In this document: piece after piece, positions 1-12,421 of the stretch
Numbering within the stretch: position 1 is the first letter of the stretch
Layout: each line of letters begins with the position of its first letter
NCBI GenBank assembly: GCA_027487675.1
Contig: JAIYDD010000075.1
Location: 1 to 43,427 of the forward strand
Direction: 5' to 3'
Source of the DNA: Acetobacteraceae bacterium
GTDB lineage: Bacteria > Pseudomonadota > Alphaproteobacteria > Acetobacterales > Acetobacteraceae
Length of the DNA: 43,427 nucleotides
Position numbers and translations under genes: made by a program
Notes under the pieces: model-generated
Database searches by the model: none
What the model saw: the letters and a program-made list of their open reading frames with translations, nothing else
What the model was told of the DNA's origin: nothing

Positions 1-1310
1 ACGCCATCCACCGCGACGGCGTATTGCGCATCGCCGGCCCAGGCATCCTGCGACAGGCGCAGCACCAGCGTGTCGGGGCCGGTGCCGGCCGCCAGCGTCG
101 CCGGCGCGCGCGGGGCGGGGGGCGTGGGGGGCGTCACGGGCGTGGTCGGCGTGGTCGGCGTCGTCGGCGTGGTCGGCGTCGTCGGCGCCGTCGTCACCGT
201 CTCGCCGATCCGCAGCCCCTCCGCCCGCACCCAGATCGGCAGGCCCTGGTCGTCATGGACCGCGTTGCCGCGCCCGGTGCCGTCGGCGCCCGCCAGGCGC
301 CCATAGCCCTTGCCGTAGTAGAGCGTGCCGCCCGAGGGCAGCGCGCCCGAGAACTCGATGCGCAGCGTGTCGCCATCCACCACCGAGACGGCGCTGCCCG
401 TCACCGTCCCGCCCGCGCCCTGCACCGACCAGCCGACGCCGCGCGCCGCATCCGGATCGAGCGCCGCGAAGCCGCCGGCGCCGTCATGCGCCACGTCCAC
501 CAGCAGCACGTTGCCGCCCGTGGGCGTCGCGCGCACCACCTGCGGCCCCTGGTCGGCGATGTTGCCGCCCGCCTGCGCCACCGGAGAGCCGGGCTTCGCA
601 TAGGGCGCGAATTCCTCCGCGATGGCGCGCGCGGCGCGCATCGCGGTCTGCATGCCGTCCTCGGCATCCATGTGCGACCCGCCATATTCGCGCGTCGCCT
701 CGTTGCCGTCGTAGTTGTCGTTGTCGATGTCGGTGTCGAGCGTGCGCGCGCCGATGCGGGCGTTGAAGGACGCATCGGCCGCCAGCCGCTCCATCCCCTG
801 GCGGATCGCGTCATGGCCCTGCGGCGAGCCCCAATAGGGCATGGCGGAGACGAAGACATAAGGCGTGGTCTCCGCCCCCTGCCCCAGCGCGCCACGCAGT
901 TGCTGCGCGTCGTAGCGCACGGCGGAGACCCATTGTTCCTCGGTCAGGCCGGCGTTGCGCGTGTCGGATTCGCTGTGGAACCACAAGACCGCCGTGGGGT
1001 CGTCCTTGCGGGCCGCGGGAAGGCCGTTGACCCTGTTCAGCAACGCCTGTTCCTGCGACCCGGTCGTCCAGCCCTGCCGCCAGTCGCCGCCCACCGGGCG
1101 CAGCCATTCGCCGATCAGCGCGGTGCCGCTATGCGCCGTGGCGCTGCCGGCATCGTAGCGCTCATAGACGAGGTTCACCCGGTCGGCGGTGCCGTCGAAG
1201 CCCAGCAGGCGCTGCACCTCCCGCACCAGGGCGCCGCTGCCGGCCCAGCCATTGCTCTCCATCATCAGGATCGCGTTGGACTGGCCGCGGACGAGAAGGT
1301 TCAGTTCCAT
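1..1310 (-). CDS. Secreted SGNH/sialate-O-acetylesterase-like hydrolase with C-terminal carbohydrate-binding-like domain (partial, 3' end outside window)
   Basis: The frame is open from an ATG at 1310 to the window edge (436 codons seen, no stop), so the C-terminus is missing. A GGGAG ribosome-binding site lies about 7 nt upstream. Near the N-terminus is the SGNH block I motif RGQSN. Around residue 110 is LWFHSESDT, resembling the W-x-x-ESD block of CE6-type esterases, and later GGSHMDAEDG may carry the catalytic His. A second, beta-rich part follows, then a Thr-Thr-Pro repeat linker, then GTGPDTLVLRLSQDAWAGDA, which resembles calcium-dependent xylan-binding modules (CBM36/60 type). No classical signal peptide is visible, so export by a type I system is possible (inference). 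The family suggests deacetylation of polysaccharide; the substrate is unknown. Confidence 0.7.
   Translation of the reverse strand, partial: MELNLLVRGQSNAILMMESNGWAGSGALVREVQRLLGFDGTADRVNLVYERYDAGSATAHSGTALIGEWLRPVGGDWRQGWTTGSQEQALLNRVNGLPAARKDDPTAVLWFHSESDTRNAGLTEEQWVSAVRYDAQQLRGALGQGAETTPYVFVSAMPYWGSPQGHDAIRQGMERLAADASFNARIGARTLDTDIDNDNYDGNEATREYGGSHMDAEDGMQTAMRAARAIAEEFAPYAKPGSPVAQAGGNIADQGPQVVRATPTGGNVLLVDVAHDGAGGFAALDPDAARGVGWSVQGAGGTVTGSAVSVVDGDTLRIEFSGALPSGGTLYYGKGYGRLAGADGTGRGNAVHDDQGLPIWVRAEGLRIGETVTTAPTTPTTPTTPTTPTTPVTPPTPPAPRAPATLAAGTGPDTLVLRLSQDAWAGDAQYAVAVDG
138..195. repeat. 9-bp-based microsatellite encoding the Thr-Thr-Pro linker
   Basis: GTCGGCGTG and GTCGGCGTC alternate, giving about six 9-bp units on the plus strand. 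On the coding minus strand they read as a (Thr-Thr-Pro)n linker between the hydrolase and the binding-like module of the surrounding gene. Nearly identical in-frame units could slip during replication and change linker length. Confidence 0.8.
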
Positions 1311-1408
1311 GCGGGGCTCCCGGGCCGGATGGCGGGGGCGCCGCTGGGGTGCGGCGCCGGGCCGCGCCCCGATCACGAAAGCGGGAGCGGCCCGGGCTCG
1401 CGTCTAAG

Positions 1409-1438
1409 TGTATACGTCGGACTGCTCAAGTCACGGAA
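1409..1438 (-). promoter_or_regulatory. Possible promoter of the SGNH hydrolase gene
   Basis: The spacer between treS and the hydrolase gene is less GC-rich than its surroundings. On the minus strand it holds TATACA (plus-strand 1409-1414), a good -10 candidate about 100 nt before the hydrolase ATG. The -35 candidate 16-17 nt upstream is poor, so this is only a suggestion. Confidence 0.25.
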
Positions 1439-4726
<3,288 letters not shown>

Positions 4727-4868
4727 GCCCTCTCCCCCTGATCCAGCCGGCCGCAACGCGGCACGCCAGCGTTGGTTCCGGACCGGGACGGCACGACCTT
4801 CGGTTGCGGCTGGCGCTGGCGCCCTGGCTTGACCGGCGCGGGGGCGGCACGCAGCCTGCCGCCCGACG

Positions 4869-6164
4869 ATGCCACGCCCGGATGCGATGCCAGAGCCCAA
4901 GCCGCGCCCCGTCCGGGCGCTGTTCATCCACCAGAATTTCCCCGGCCAATGGGCGCACCTGGCGCCCGCGCTCGCGCAGCGCCCGGGCGCCGAGGTCTGG
5001 GCGCTGGGCGAGAAGGAAGGCTATGCCGCGCCCGGCGTGCGCTACGTGGCCTATGGCGCGCCGGACGGGCCGGGCGCGCAGACGCATCGCTACATCCGCG
5101 GCCTGGAGGGCGCGATCCGCCGCGGCCAGAAGCTGGCCAACCGCCTGGTGCAGCTGCGCGACCGCGAAGGGCTGAGCCCCGATCTCATCGTCTGCCACCC
5201 CGGCTGGGGCGAGGGGCTGTTCCTGAAGGACGTGTTTCCGCGCGCGCGCTGCGTCTACTACTGGGAGTTCTACTACAACGCGCACGGCCAGGACCTGGGC
5301 TTCGACCCCGCGCAGCCGGTCGGGCTGGACGAGGCGGCACGCGTCCGCGTGATGAACGCGACGCAGCTGCTGTCGCTGCAGGCGGCCGATTGGGGCATCA
5401 GCCCGACGCGCTGGCAATGGAGCCGCTACCCGGACTGGGCGCGGGCGCGCATCAGCGTGCTGCACGAAGGCGTGGACACCGCGCGCTGCGCGCCGCGCGC
5501 CGGCGCCGTCTTCCGCACGCCGCAGGGCCGCGAATTCCGCAAGGGCGATCCCGTGATCTCCTTCGTCGGGCGGCACCTGGAGCCCTATCGCGGCTTCCCG
5601 TCCTTCCTGCGCGCGCTGGCGATCATGCAGCGCGCGCGGCCGGACCTGCAGGCGGTGGTGGTGGGCGCGGACGGCGTCTCCTACGGCAAGAAGCCCGAAG
5701 GGGCCGCGCATTGGCGGGAGAAGATGCTGGCGGAGCTGGACGGGCAGCTCGACCTCTCGCGCATCCACTTCACCGGCCGCGTCGCGCATGACGCGCTGCA
5801 CGAGCTGTTCCGCGTCACCGCCGCGCATGTCTACCTGACCTATCCCTTCGTGCTGTCCTGGTCGATGATCGAGGCGATGGCCTGCGGCGCCGTCATCGTC
5901 GGCTCCGACACGCCGCCGGTGGCGGAGGCGATCGCGCATGGCCGCACCGGGCTGCTGGTGCCCTTCTTCGACCCCGAGGCCATCGCGCGCACGACGCTCT
6001 CCGTGCTGGCCGACCCGGCGGCGCATGCGCCGATCGGCGCCGCCGCGCGCGCCAGCGCCATCGCGCGCTACGACCTGGCGACCGTCTGCCTGCCGCGGCA
6101 GCTCGCGCTGCTGGACCGCATCCTGGCGGGCCAGGCGCCGAAGCCCGGCTCGTGGGATGGATGA
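4869..6164 (+). CDS. Glycosyltransferase, GT-B fold (GT4-like)
   Basis: The 431-residue protein opens with RALFIHQNFPGQWAHLAPAL, typical of GT-B N-domains, and has a C-terminal Rossmann domain with FVGRHLEPYRGFPSFLRAL and the donor-binding region EAMACGAVIVGSDTPPVAEA. It should transfer a sugar to a cell-surface polysaccharide or other acceptor in the cytoplasm; donor and acceptor cannot be read from sequence. It is divergent from treS, with 142 bp between starts. The dTDP-rhamnose genes follow 99 bp downstream, so a rhamnose-containing polymer is a reasonable guess. Start choice is uncertain: in-frame ATGs at 4869 and 4887 both lack a clear ribosome-binding site. Confidence 0.85.
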   Translation: MPRPDAMPEPKPRPVRALFIHQNFPGQWAHLAPALAQRPGAEVWALGEKEGYAAPGVRYVAYGAPDGPGAQTHRYIRGLEGAIRRGQKLANRLVQLRDREGLSPDLIVCHPGWGEGLFLKDVFPRARCVYYWEFYYNAHGQDLGFDPAQPVGLDEAARVRVMNATQLLSLQAADWGISPTRWQWSRYPDWARARISVLHEGVDTARCAPRAGAVFRTPQGREFRKGDPVISFVGRHLEPYRGFPSFLRALAIMQRARPDLQAVVVGADGVSYGKKPEGAAHWREKMLAELDGQLDLSRIHFTGRVAHDALHELFRVTAAHVYLTYPFVLSWSMIEAMACGAVIVGSDTPPVAEAIAHGRTGLLVPFFDPEAIARTTLSVLADPAAHAPIGAAARASAIARYDLATVCLPRQLALLDRILAGQAPKPGSWDG

Positions 6165-6263
6165 AGGCGGGCGACAAAGCGCGACGGCGATGCAGGGTGG
6201 AGTTTGCGTTGCGCTGCCTCGCGCGCTGCGTTATGCGCGCTGCATCGGGGATCCGGAGCCAGG

Positions 6264-6896
6264 ATGCCGAACGATCTCTCAAGACCCGCGCGATTGGTGA
6301 ACGAAACCTCGCTCGTCGACGCGCCGGCGCGGCGCTGCGGCAACATCGAGGCCTGGGGCGTCGGCCTGGACGGGCCGCTGCTGCTGTCCGCGCGCCGCTT
6401 CGCCGATGCGCGCGGCGCCTTCGTCGAGACCTACAGCCGCCGCGACTTCGCCGGCATCGGGATCGAGGAGGATTTCGTCCAGGACAACCAGTCGCTGTCG
6501 CGCGCCGTGGGCACGGTGCGCGGGCTGCATTTCCAGCTGCCGCCCAGCGCCCAGGCCAAGCTGATCCGCGTGCTGCGCGGCCGCATCCTGGACGTGGTGG
6601 TGGACCTGCGCCGCGGCTCGGCCAGCTTCGGCCGCGCCGCGCTGGCCGAGCTGTCGGCGGAGAACGGGCTGATGTTCTACGTCCCCGCCGGCTTCGCGCA
6701 TGGCTTCGTGACGCGCGAGCCGGACACGGAAGTCGCCTACAAGGCCAGCGCCTTCTACGACCCCGCCGCCGATCGCGGGCTGGCCTGGGACGACCCGGCG
6801 CTCGGCATCGACTGGGGCGTCGATCCGGCCGCGGCCACGCTGTCGGACAAGGACCGGCGCTGGCCCGGCCTCGCCGCGCTGGGCCGCGTGTTCTGA
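6264..6896 (+). CDS. rfbC: dTDP-4-dehydrorhamnose 3,5-epimerase
   Basis: This 210-residue cupin-fold enzyme performs the third step of dTDP-L-rhamnose synthesis. Family signatures are present in order: [32 protein letters not shown] with the catalytic His, VVVDLRRGS with the partner Asp, and [13 protein letters not shown]. The ATG at 6264 has a weak GGAG upstream and leaves an N-terminal extension of about 25 residues relative to the usual ~185; a GTG at 6297 would trim it. The stop is followed two nucleotides later by the rfbD start, so the genes are co-translated. Confidence 0.92.
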   Translation: MPNDLSRPARLVNETSLVDAPARRCGNIEAWGVGLDGPLLLSARRFADARGAFVETYSRRDFAGIGIEEDFVQDNQSLSRAVGTVRGLHFQLPPSAQAKLIRVLRGRILDVVVDLRRGSASFGRAALAELSAENGLMFYVPAGFAHGFVTREPDTEVAYKASAFYDPAADRGLAWDDPALGIDWGVDPAAATLSDKDRRWPGLAALGRVF

Positions 6897-6898
6897 CC

Positions 6899-7810
6899 AT
6901 GCGCGTGCTGGTCGCGGGGCGGCAGGGCCAGCTGGCGCAGGCGCTGTGCGCCCGGCTGCCGCGCGACGGGCATGCGGTGGTGGCGCTGGGCCGGCCCGAG
7001 CTCGACATCGCCGATGCCGACGGCGTCGCGCGCGCCCTGGACGCGGCGCGGCCGGACCTCGTCGTCAACGCCGCCGCCTACACCGCCGTCGACCGCGCGG
7101 AGGACGAGCCGGAGGCCGCCTTCGCCGTCAACCGCGACGGCGCCGCGAACCTCGCCCGCGCCGCGGCCGCCGCCGGCGTGCCGCTGCTGCATCTCTCCAC
7201 CGACTATGTCTTCGACGGGCTGAAGGGCGCGCCCTATGTCGAGACGGATGCGCCGAACCCGCTCGGCATCTACGGCCGCAGCAAGGCGGCAGGCGAGGCC
7301 GCGGTGCTGGCCGCGCATCCGCGCAGCCTGGTGCTGCGCACCGCCTGGGTGTGCAGCGCCACCGGCGCGAACTTCATGCGCACCATGCTGCGCCTGGCAG
7401 CCGAGCGGGAGGAGCTGCGCGTGGTGGCCGACCAGCTCGGCGCGCCGAGCTTCGCCGAGGACCTGGCGGACGCCATCGCCGCCATGGCGCCCCGGCTCGT
7501 CGCGGCGCCGGCGGGCGACGCGGCTTTCGGCATCTTCCACCTGACCGGCGCGCCGCACGCCAGCTGGCACGGCTTCGCGGAGGCGATCCTGGCCGAGGCG
7601 GCCGCCCGCGGCCATCCGCGGCCGCGCCTGCTGCCGATCACCACCGGGCAGTATCCGACGAAAGCCCGACGGCCGCCCGATGGCCGCCTCGATTGCGCCA
7701 GGATCGCGCGCCTCCATGGCATCCGGCCCGCTCGATGGCGCGGCTCGCTCGCGCGCTGCCTCGACATCCTGCTGGGGCCGCCGCGCGGGGAGAAGGAACA
7801 GGCGCCATGA
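6899..7810 (+). CDS. rfbD: dTDP-4-dehydrorhamnose reductase
   Basis: This 303-residue extended-SDR enzyme makes dTDP-L-rhamnose from the 4-keto sugar. The dinucleotide-binding start is [16 protein letters not shown]. It continues with [40 protein letters not shown] and the catalytic YGRSKAAGE (Tyr-x3-Lys). A late [18 protein letters not shown] is typical of RfbD. It begins two nucleotides after rfbC and its stop overlaps the rfbA start as ATGA. Confidence 0.93.
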   Translation: MRVLVAGRQGQLAQALCARLPRDGHAVVALGRPELDIADADGVARALDAARPDLVVNAAAYTAVDRAEDEPEAAFAVNRDGAANLARAAAAAGVPLLHLSTDYVFDGLKGAPYVETDAPNPLGIYGRSKAAGEAAVLAAHPRSLVLRTAWVCSATGANFMRTMLRLAAEREELRVVADQLGAPSFAEDLADAIAAMAPRLVAAPAGDAAFGIFHLTGAPHASWHGFAEAILAEAAARGHPRPRLLPITTGQYPTKARRPPDGRLDCARIARLHGIRPARWRGSLARCLDILLGPPRGEKEQAP

Positions 7811-8685
7811 AGGGCATCGTGCTGGCAGGCGGGGCGGGCACCAGGCTGCACCCCGCGACGCTCGCCGTCTCCAAGCAGCTGCTGCCGGTCTACGACAAGC
7901 CGATGGTCTACTACCCGCTCTCCGTCCTGATGCTCGCGGGGATCCGGGAGATCATGCTGATCTCCACGCCGCACGACCTGCCGCTGTTCCAGCGCCTGCT
8001 CGGCGACGGCTCGGCCTGGGGGCTCAGGCTCGCCTACCAGGTGCAGGAGAAGCCGGACGGCATCGCGCGCGCCTTCATCCTGGCGGAAGACTTCCTGGCC
8101 GCCGAACCCAGCGCCCTCGTCCTCGGCGACAACCTCTTCTATGGCGACGAGCTGGAGGCGCGCTGCAAGGAAGCCCGCGGCAACGCCGCCGGCGACGGCG
8201 CGACCGTCTTCGCCTATCGCGTCGCCGATCCGGAACGCTACGGCGTGGTGGAGTTCGACGCCGAAGGCCGCGCGCTGACCATCGAGGAGAAGCCGAAGGC
8301 CCCGCGCTCCTCCTGGGCCGTGACGGGCCTCTATTTCTACGACCATCGCGCGCCGGCCTTCGCGCGGGCCCAGAAGCCCTCCGCACGTGGCGAGCTGGAG
8401 ATCACCGACCTCAACCGTGCCTATCTGGAGGAAGGGTCGCTGCGCGTCGTGCGGCTCGGCCGCGGCTATGCCTGGCTCGACACCGGCACGCATGACAGCC
8501 TGCTGGAAGCCGGCGAGTTCGTGCGCGCGATCGAGAAGCGCACCGGCCAGAAGATCGCCGCACCCGAAGAAATCGCCTGGCGCATGGGCTTCATCGACGC
8601 GGCGCAGCTGCGCGCCCTGGCCGCGCCGCTGCGCAACAGCGGCTATGGCCGCTACCTCGAGGATCTGCTGGCCCGCGAAGGCTAG
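7807..8685 (+). CDS. rfbA: Glucose-1-phosphate thymidylyltransferase
   Basis: The 292-residue enzyme makes dTDP-glucose, the first step of dTDP-rhamnose synthesis. The nucleotide-binding signature is [16 protein letters not shown]. Then come [29 protein letters not shown] (metal-binding Asp), [17 protein letters not shown] and ITDLNRAYL, all as in RmlA/RfbA of normal length. Translation is coupled to rfbD by the ATGA overlap. The 4,6-dehydratase gene rfbB, needed for a complete pathway, is not in the window and must be elsewhere. Confidence 0.95.
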   Translation: MKGIVLAGGAGTRLHPATLAVSKQLLPVYDKPMVYYPLSVLMLAGIREIMLISTPHDLPLFQRLLGDGSAWGLRLAYQVQEKPDGIARAFILAEDFLAAEPSALVLGDNLFYGDELEARCKEARGNAAGDGATVFAYRVADPERYGVVEFDAEGRALTIEEKPKAPRSSWAVTGLYFYDHRAPAFARAQKPSARGELEITDLNRAYLEEGSLRVVRLGRGYAWLDTGTHDSLLEAGEFVRAIEKRTGQKIAAPEEIAWRMGFIDAAQLRALAAPLRNSGYGRYLEDLLAREG

Positions 8686-8738
8686 CCGCCCGCCCCGCGC
8701 CGTGCTGCGATGCGCGCCGGGACGGCGGGGACGGACGC

Positions 8739-9944
8739 ATGCGGGAGACGCGCATCGGCATCGTGGGCGCCGGCCCGGTCGGGCTGGTGCTGGCGCTGAG
8801 GCTCGCGACCCTCGGCGTGCCCTCCCTCGTCATCGAGGCGGAGACGGTGCTGGCGGAGGAGTTGCGCGCCTCCACCTTCCACCCCCCGACGCTCGACCTG
8901 CTCGACACGCTCGGCCTCGGCGCGCCGCTGGTCGCGCAGGGGCTGGTGACGCCCAGCTGGCAGGTGCGGCGGCACGAGGACGGCGCGCGGGCGGTTTTCG
9001 ACCTGTCCGTGCTCGCCGCCGACACCGCGCATCCCTACAGGCTGCAGGCGGAACAGCTGAAGCTCTCGCGCCTGGTGCTGGCGAAGCTGGCGGCCGGGCA
9101 CGCCGGCACGGTGGAACTGCGCTTCGGCGCGCGCGTCGAGCAGGTGGCGCAGGACGAAAACGGCGTCACGCTGTCCGGCCTCGGGCTCGATCCGCTGCGC
9201 GTCTCTTTCGCGGTCGGCTGCGACGGCGCGCGCAGCGTGGTGCGCCACGCGATGGGGCTCGACTTCCCCGGCGACACCTATCCCGAGACGACGATCCTGG
9301 CGACGACGTCCTTCGACTTCGCCGCGGCGATGGAGGGCCTGTCCAACGTCACCTATGTCTGGACCCGACACCCGGCCTTCAGCGGCACCTTCAGCCTGCT
9401 GCGCGTGCCCGGGCTGTGGCGCGCGAGCCTCTATCCCGCGCCGGGCGAGAGCGTGGACGACGCGCTGCGGCCGGAGGTGGTGGAGGCGAAGCTGCAGGCC
9501 ATCCTGCCGCGGGAGGTGCCCTATGAGGTGCGCGACCTGCGCCCCTATCGCATCCACCAGCGCATCGCGGCCGACTACCGCCGCGGGCGGCTGCTGCTGG
9601 CCGGCGATGCGGCGCATCTGAACAGCCCCGCCGGCGGCATGGGCATGAATGGCGGCATCCACGATGCCTTCGAGCTCGCCGCCCACCTGGCGCCGGTCTG
9701 GCGCGGGGAGGCGGCGGACAGCCTGCTCGACCGCTACACGCGGCGGCGCCGGCCGGTGGCCGAGCGCGAGATCATCGCCCAGGCCGACCGCAACCGGGCG
9801 CGGATGCGGGAATCGGACCCCGCGCGGCGCGCCGCGCTGCTGGCCGACCTGCAGGCCGTCGCGGCCGACCCGGCGCGGGCGCGGGAGCACCTTCTTCGCT
9901 CCTCGATGATCGCCGGGCTGCGCGCGGCGGCGGAGGTCGCATGA
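8739..9944 (+). CDS. FAD-dependent monooxygenase (PheA/UbiH-type)
   Basis: The 401-residue protein has the three signatures of the flavoprotein aromatic hydroxylase group: N-terminal RIGIVGAGPVGLVLALRLAT (GxGxxG for FAD), the mid-protein DG motif AVGCDGARSVVRHAMGL, and RLLLAGDAAHLNSPAGGMGMN (GD motif binding FAD ribityl). NAD(P)H would be the reductant; the substrate is unknown. There is no C-terminal thioredoxin-like domain, so it resembles the shorter members. It is 53 bp after rfbA in the same direction but probably unrelated to rhamnose synthesis. The ugp operon follows after 120 bp. Confidence 0.85.
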   Translation: MRETRIGIVGAGPVGLVLALRLATLGVPSLVIEAETVLAEELRASTFHPPTLDLLDTLGLGAPLVAQGLVTPSWQVRRHEDGARAVFDLSVLAADTAHPYRLQAEQLKLSRLVLAKLAAGHAGTVELRFGARVEQVAQDENGVTLSGLGLDPLRVSFAVGCDGARSVVRHAMGLDFPGDTYPETTILATTSFDFAAAMEGLSNVTYVWTRHPAFSGTFSLLRVPGLWRASLYPAPGESVDDALRPEVVEAKLQAILPREVPYEVRDLRPYRIHQRIAADYRRGRLLLAGDAAHLNSPAGGMGMNGGIHDAFELAAHLAPVWRGEAADSLLDRYTRRRRPVAEREIIAQADRNRARMRESDPARRAALLADLQAVAADPARAREHLLRSSMIAGLRAAAEVA

Positions 9945-9962
9945 CCGCCGCGTCATGAGCCG

Positions 9963-9995
9963 TTGAGCCGGGCCTTCATCTGACCGTCATATATC
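9963..9995 (+). promoter_or_regulatory. Possible promoter of the ugp operon
   Basis: The 120-bp spacer before ugpB contains an unusually AT-rich word (CATATATCTG) and an upstream TTGAGC at 9963. The spacing between TTGAGC and TATATC is 21 bp, longer than ideal, so the exact hexamers are uncertain. A strong GGAGAGGA ribosome-binding site at 10051-10058 precedes the ugpB ATG. Confidence 0.3.
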
Positions 9996-10064
9996 TGTAA
10001 AAGGGATGCAACGCGGTCCCGATACCAGCCCGCGGCCAACGCTTGCCCAGGGAGAGGAAAGCCC

Positions 10065-11405
10065 ATGTTCCGCCGCACGATGATGGCCGGCGCCGTTGCG
10101 CTCGGCCTCGCTGCCGCGCCCGCGATGGCGCAGCAGCAACCGGTCGAGATCCAGTTCTGGCACGGCCTGACCCAGCCGCTGGGCGGCATGCTGGAAGGCT
10201 TCGCCAACGAGTTCAACCAGAGCCAGAACCGCTTCCGCGTGGTGGCGTCCTTCCGCGGCAGCTACCCCGAGACGATGGTCGCCGCCATCGCCGCCTTCCG
10301 CGCCGGCCAGGCGCCGCACGTCGTGCAGATGTTCGAGGTGGGCACGGGCACGATGATGGCCGCCGGCCGCGCCATCAAGCCGCTGCACGAGCTGCTGGCC
10401 GAGAACAACGTGCAGATCGACTTCAACGACTACCTGCCGGCGGTGCGCGGCTACTACAGCCTGGCCGACGGGCGGATGATGTCGATGCCGTTCAACAGCT
10501 CGACCGCCGTGGTGTTCTACAACAAGGACGCCTTCCGCCGCGCCAACCTGAACCCCGACAGCTTCCCCGAGACCTGGGAAGGGCTGGAGCAGGCCGCCCG
10601 CGCGCTGCGCGCCGGCGGCAGCACCTGCCCGATGACGACCGCCTGGCCGACCTGGGTGCAGGTGGAGCAGTTCAGCGCTATCCACAACGTGCCGCTGGCC
10701 AGCCAGGGCAACGGCTTCGGCGGGCTGAACGCCGAGCTGCGCATCAACAACCCGGCGATGGTCCGCCACCTGGACAATTTGGTGCGCTGGCAGCGCGAGG
10801 GCCTGTTCCGCTACGGCGGCCGCGACGGTGCGGCGGACGCGCTGTTCCCCTCGGGCGAATGCGCGATCATCTTCGCCTCCTCCGGCCTGCGCGCGCGCAT
10901 CCAGCGCGAGGCGCAGTTCCAGTGGGGCGTGGCCATGCTGCCCTACTACCAGGGCACGACGCCGATCAACTCGATCATCGGCGGCGCCAGCTTCTGGACG
11001 ATGAACCGCGGCCCGAACGCCAGCCGCAGCGCCGATGAGTTCCGCGGCGTGGCGGAATTCTTCCGCTTCCTGGCGCAGCCCGAGATCGTGCGCCGCTGGC
11101 ACGTCGACACCGGCTTCCTGCCGGTCCGCCAGTCCGTCTTCCAGGCCGTCGAGCAGTCCGGCTTCTACAACCAGAACCCGGGCGCCGACATCCCGATCCG
11201 CCAGCTGCTGCGCGGCGGCGGGCAGATGACCGAGAACTCGATGGGCATCCGCCTGGGTGGCTTCGTCGAGATCCGCACCATCATCCAGGAGGAGATGGAG
11301 CGTGCCTTCCAGGGCCAACAGACCGCGGAGCAGGCGCTGAACAACGCCGTGCAGCGCGGCAACGTGGTGCTGCGCAACTTCGAGCGGCAGAACCGCGGCT
11401 CGTAA
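10065..11405 (+). CDS. ugpB: ABC transporter periplasmic binding protein, UgpB-like
   Basis: The 446-residue protein has a Sec signal peptide (RR start, hydrophobic stretch, cleavage after ...APAMA at about residue 22). The mature protein starts with VEIQFWHGLTQPLGGMLEGF, typical of UgpB, the binding protein for sn-glycerol-3-phosphate and glycerophosphodiesters. Further UgpB-like features are LADGRMMSMPFNSSTAVVFY and GASFWTM with LAQPEIVRRWHVDTGFLPV. It would deliver substrate to the UgpA/UgpE permease encoded downstream. A terminator-like hairpin separates it from ugpA, consistent with excess binding protein. Substrate is inferred from family and could be another polyol phosphate or sugar. 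Confidence 0.88.
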   Translation: MFRRTMMAGAVALGLAAAPAMAQQQPVEIQFWHGLTQPLGGMLEGFANEFNQSQNRFRVVASFRGSYPETMVAAIAAFRAGQAPHVVQMFEVGTGTMMAAGRAIKPLHELLAENNVQIDFNDYLPAVRGYYSLADGRMMSMPFNSSTAVVFYNKDAFRRANLNPDSFPETWEGLEQAARALRAGGSTCPMTTAWPTWVQVEQFSAIHNVPLASQGNGFGGLNAELRINNPAMVRHLDNLVRWQREGLFRYGGRDGAADALFPSGECAIIFASSGLRARIQREAQFQWGVAMLPYYQGTTPINSIIGGASFWTMNRGPNASRSADEFRGVAEFFRFLAQPEIVRRWHVDTGFLPVRQSVFQAVEQSGFYNQNPGADIPIRQLLRGGGQMTENSMGIRLGGFVEIRTIIQEEMERAFQGQQTAEQALNNAVQRGNVVLRNFERQNRGS

Positions 11406-11424
11406 CCGCGGGCGCGATCGCCGG

Positions 11425-11453
11425 GGGGGCGGGCCGCGCGCCCGCCCCCTTTT
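11425..11453 (+). terminator. Intrinsic-terminator-like hairpin between ugpB and ugpA
   Basis: A perfect 10-bp stem, GGGGGCGGGC pairing with GCCCGCCCCC, closes a 5-nt loop and is followed by TTTT. It lies between the ugpB stop and the ugpA ribosome-binding site. Partial termination here would lower permease expression relative to the binding protein. Confidence 0.7.
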
Positions 11454-11477
11454 GCGTTTCGACAAGAGGGGCAAGCC

Positions 11478-12359
11478 TTGCGCAAGAAGGTCATCTTCAA
11501 GGGTGTCGCCCTGCCCTACCTGCTGCTGATGCCGCAGCTTCTGGTGACCGCGGTCTTCTTCTTCTGGCCGGCGGGGCAGGCCATCTACGGCTCCTTCCTG
11601 CGCGAGGACGCCTTCGGCCTGTCGCGCGAATTCGTCGGCTTCGAGAATTTCCAGGACGTGCTGTCGGACCCGAACTACCTGTCCGCGGTCTGGAACACCG
11701 TCGTCTTCTCCTCCTCGGTCGCCGTCATCGCGCTCGGCGCGGCACTGTTCCTGGCGGTGCAGGCGGACAAGGCGATCCGCGGCGCGGATGCCTACAAGAC
11801 CATGCTGATCTGGCCCTATGCGGTCGCGCCCGCGGTCGCCGCCGTGCTGTGGCTGTTCATGTTCCATCCGCAGATCGGCCTGTTCGGCAAGCTGATCAAC
11901 GGCATGGGGATCCGCTGGGACTACAAGGTCAATGGCGACCAGGCGATGCTGCTGGTGATCCTGGCCGCGGCGTGGAAGCAGGTGAGCTACAACTTCATCT
12001 TCTTCCTGGCCGGGCTGCAGTCGATCCCGCGCAGCGTGCTGGAAGCCGCCGCCATCGACGGCGCGCGCCCCGTGCGGCGCTTCTGGACGGTGATCTTCCC
12101 GCTGCTGGCCCCGACCAGCTTCTTCCTGCTGGTGGTCAACATCGTCTACGCCTTCTTCGACACCTTCGGGATCATCCACGCCCTGACGCAGGGCGGCCCG
12201 GGCAAGGCGACGGAGACGCTGATCTACAAGGTGTATGTGGACGGGGTGCAGAACCTGAACTTCGGCGCCTCGGCGGCGCAGTCCGTGGTGCTGATGGCGA
12301 TCGTCATCGCGCTGACGGCGATCCAGTTCAGGTTCATCGAGCGCAAGGTGCATTACTGA
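11478..12359 (+). CDS. ugpA: ABC transporter permease, UgpA-like
   Basis: The 293-residue inner-membrane protein has about six hydrophobic segments and the ABC permease EAA loop [20 protein letters not shown], which docks on the ATPase UgpC. The MalF/UgpA family context is clear ([20 protein letters not shown] start, late [17 protein letters not shown]). The start is TTG at 11478 with AAGAGGGG upstream; no ATG is available nearby. Its stop overlaps an ATG (TGATG at 12357-12361) that may have been the original ugpE start before the element at 12369-12858 inserted. Confidence 0.9.
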   Translation: MRKKVIFKGVALPYLLLMPQLLVTAVFFFWPAGQAIYGSFLREDAFGLSREFVGFENFQDVLSDPNYLSAVWNTVVFSSSVAVIALGAALFLAVQADKAIRGADAYKTMLIWPYAVAPAVAAVLWLFMFHPQIGLFGKLINGMGIRWDYKVNGDQAMLLVILAAAWKQVSYNFIFFLAGLQSIPRSVLEAAAIDGARPVRRFWTVIFPLLAPTSFFLLVVNIVYAFFDTFGIIHALTQGGPGKATETLIYKVYVDGVQNLNFGASAAQSVVLMAIVIALTAIQFRFIERKVHY

Positions 12360-12376
12360 TGGACGCGCACGAAAAG

Positions 12377-12417
12377 CCCTCTCCCCCCTTGGGAGGAGAG
12401 GGTTGGGTGAGGGGGGG
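12377..12417 (-). repeat. Left inverted copy of the palindromic repeat
   Basis: The hairpin CCCTCTCCCCCC / GGGAGGAGAGGG (arms 12377-12388 and 12391-12402) is followed by TTGGGTGAGGGGGG. It is the reverse complement of the copy at 12812-12852 apart from a few bases in the hairpin tip. Confidence 0.85.
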
Positions 12418-12421
12418 TCCC

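Noticed and set aside
4727-4740. CCCTCTCCCCC word next to the treS start as another palindromic repeat
   Set aside because: There is no hairpin partner or CTCACCC lead; on the coding strand it is simply the ribosome-binding site GGGGGAGAGGG.
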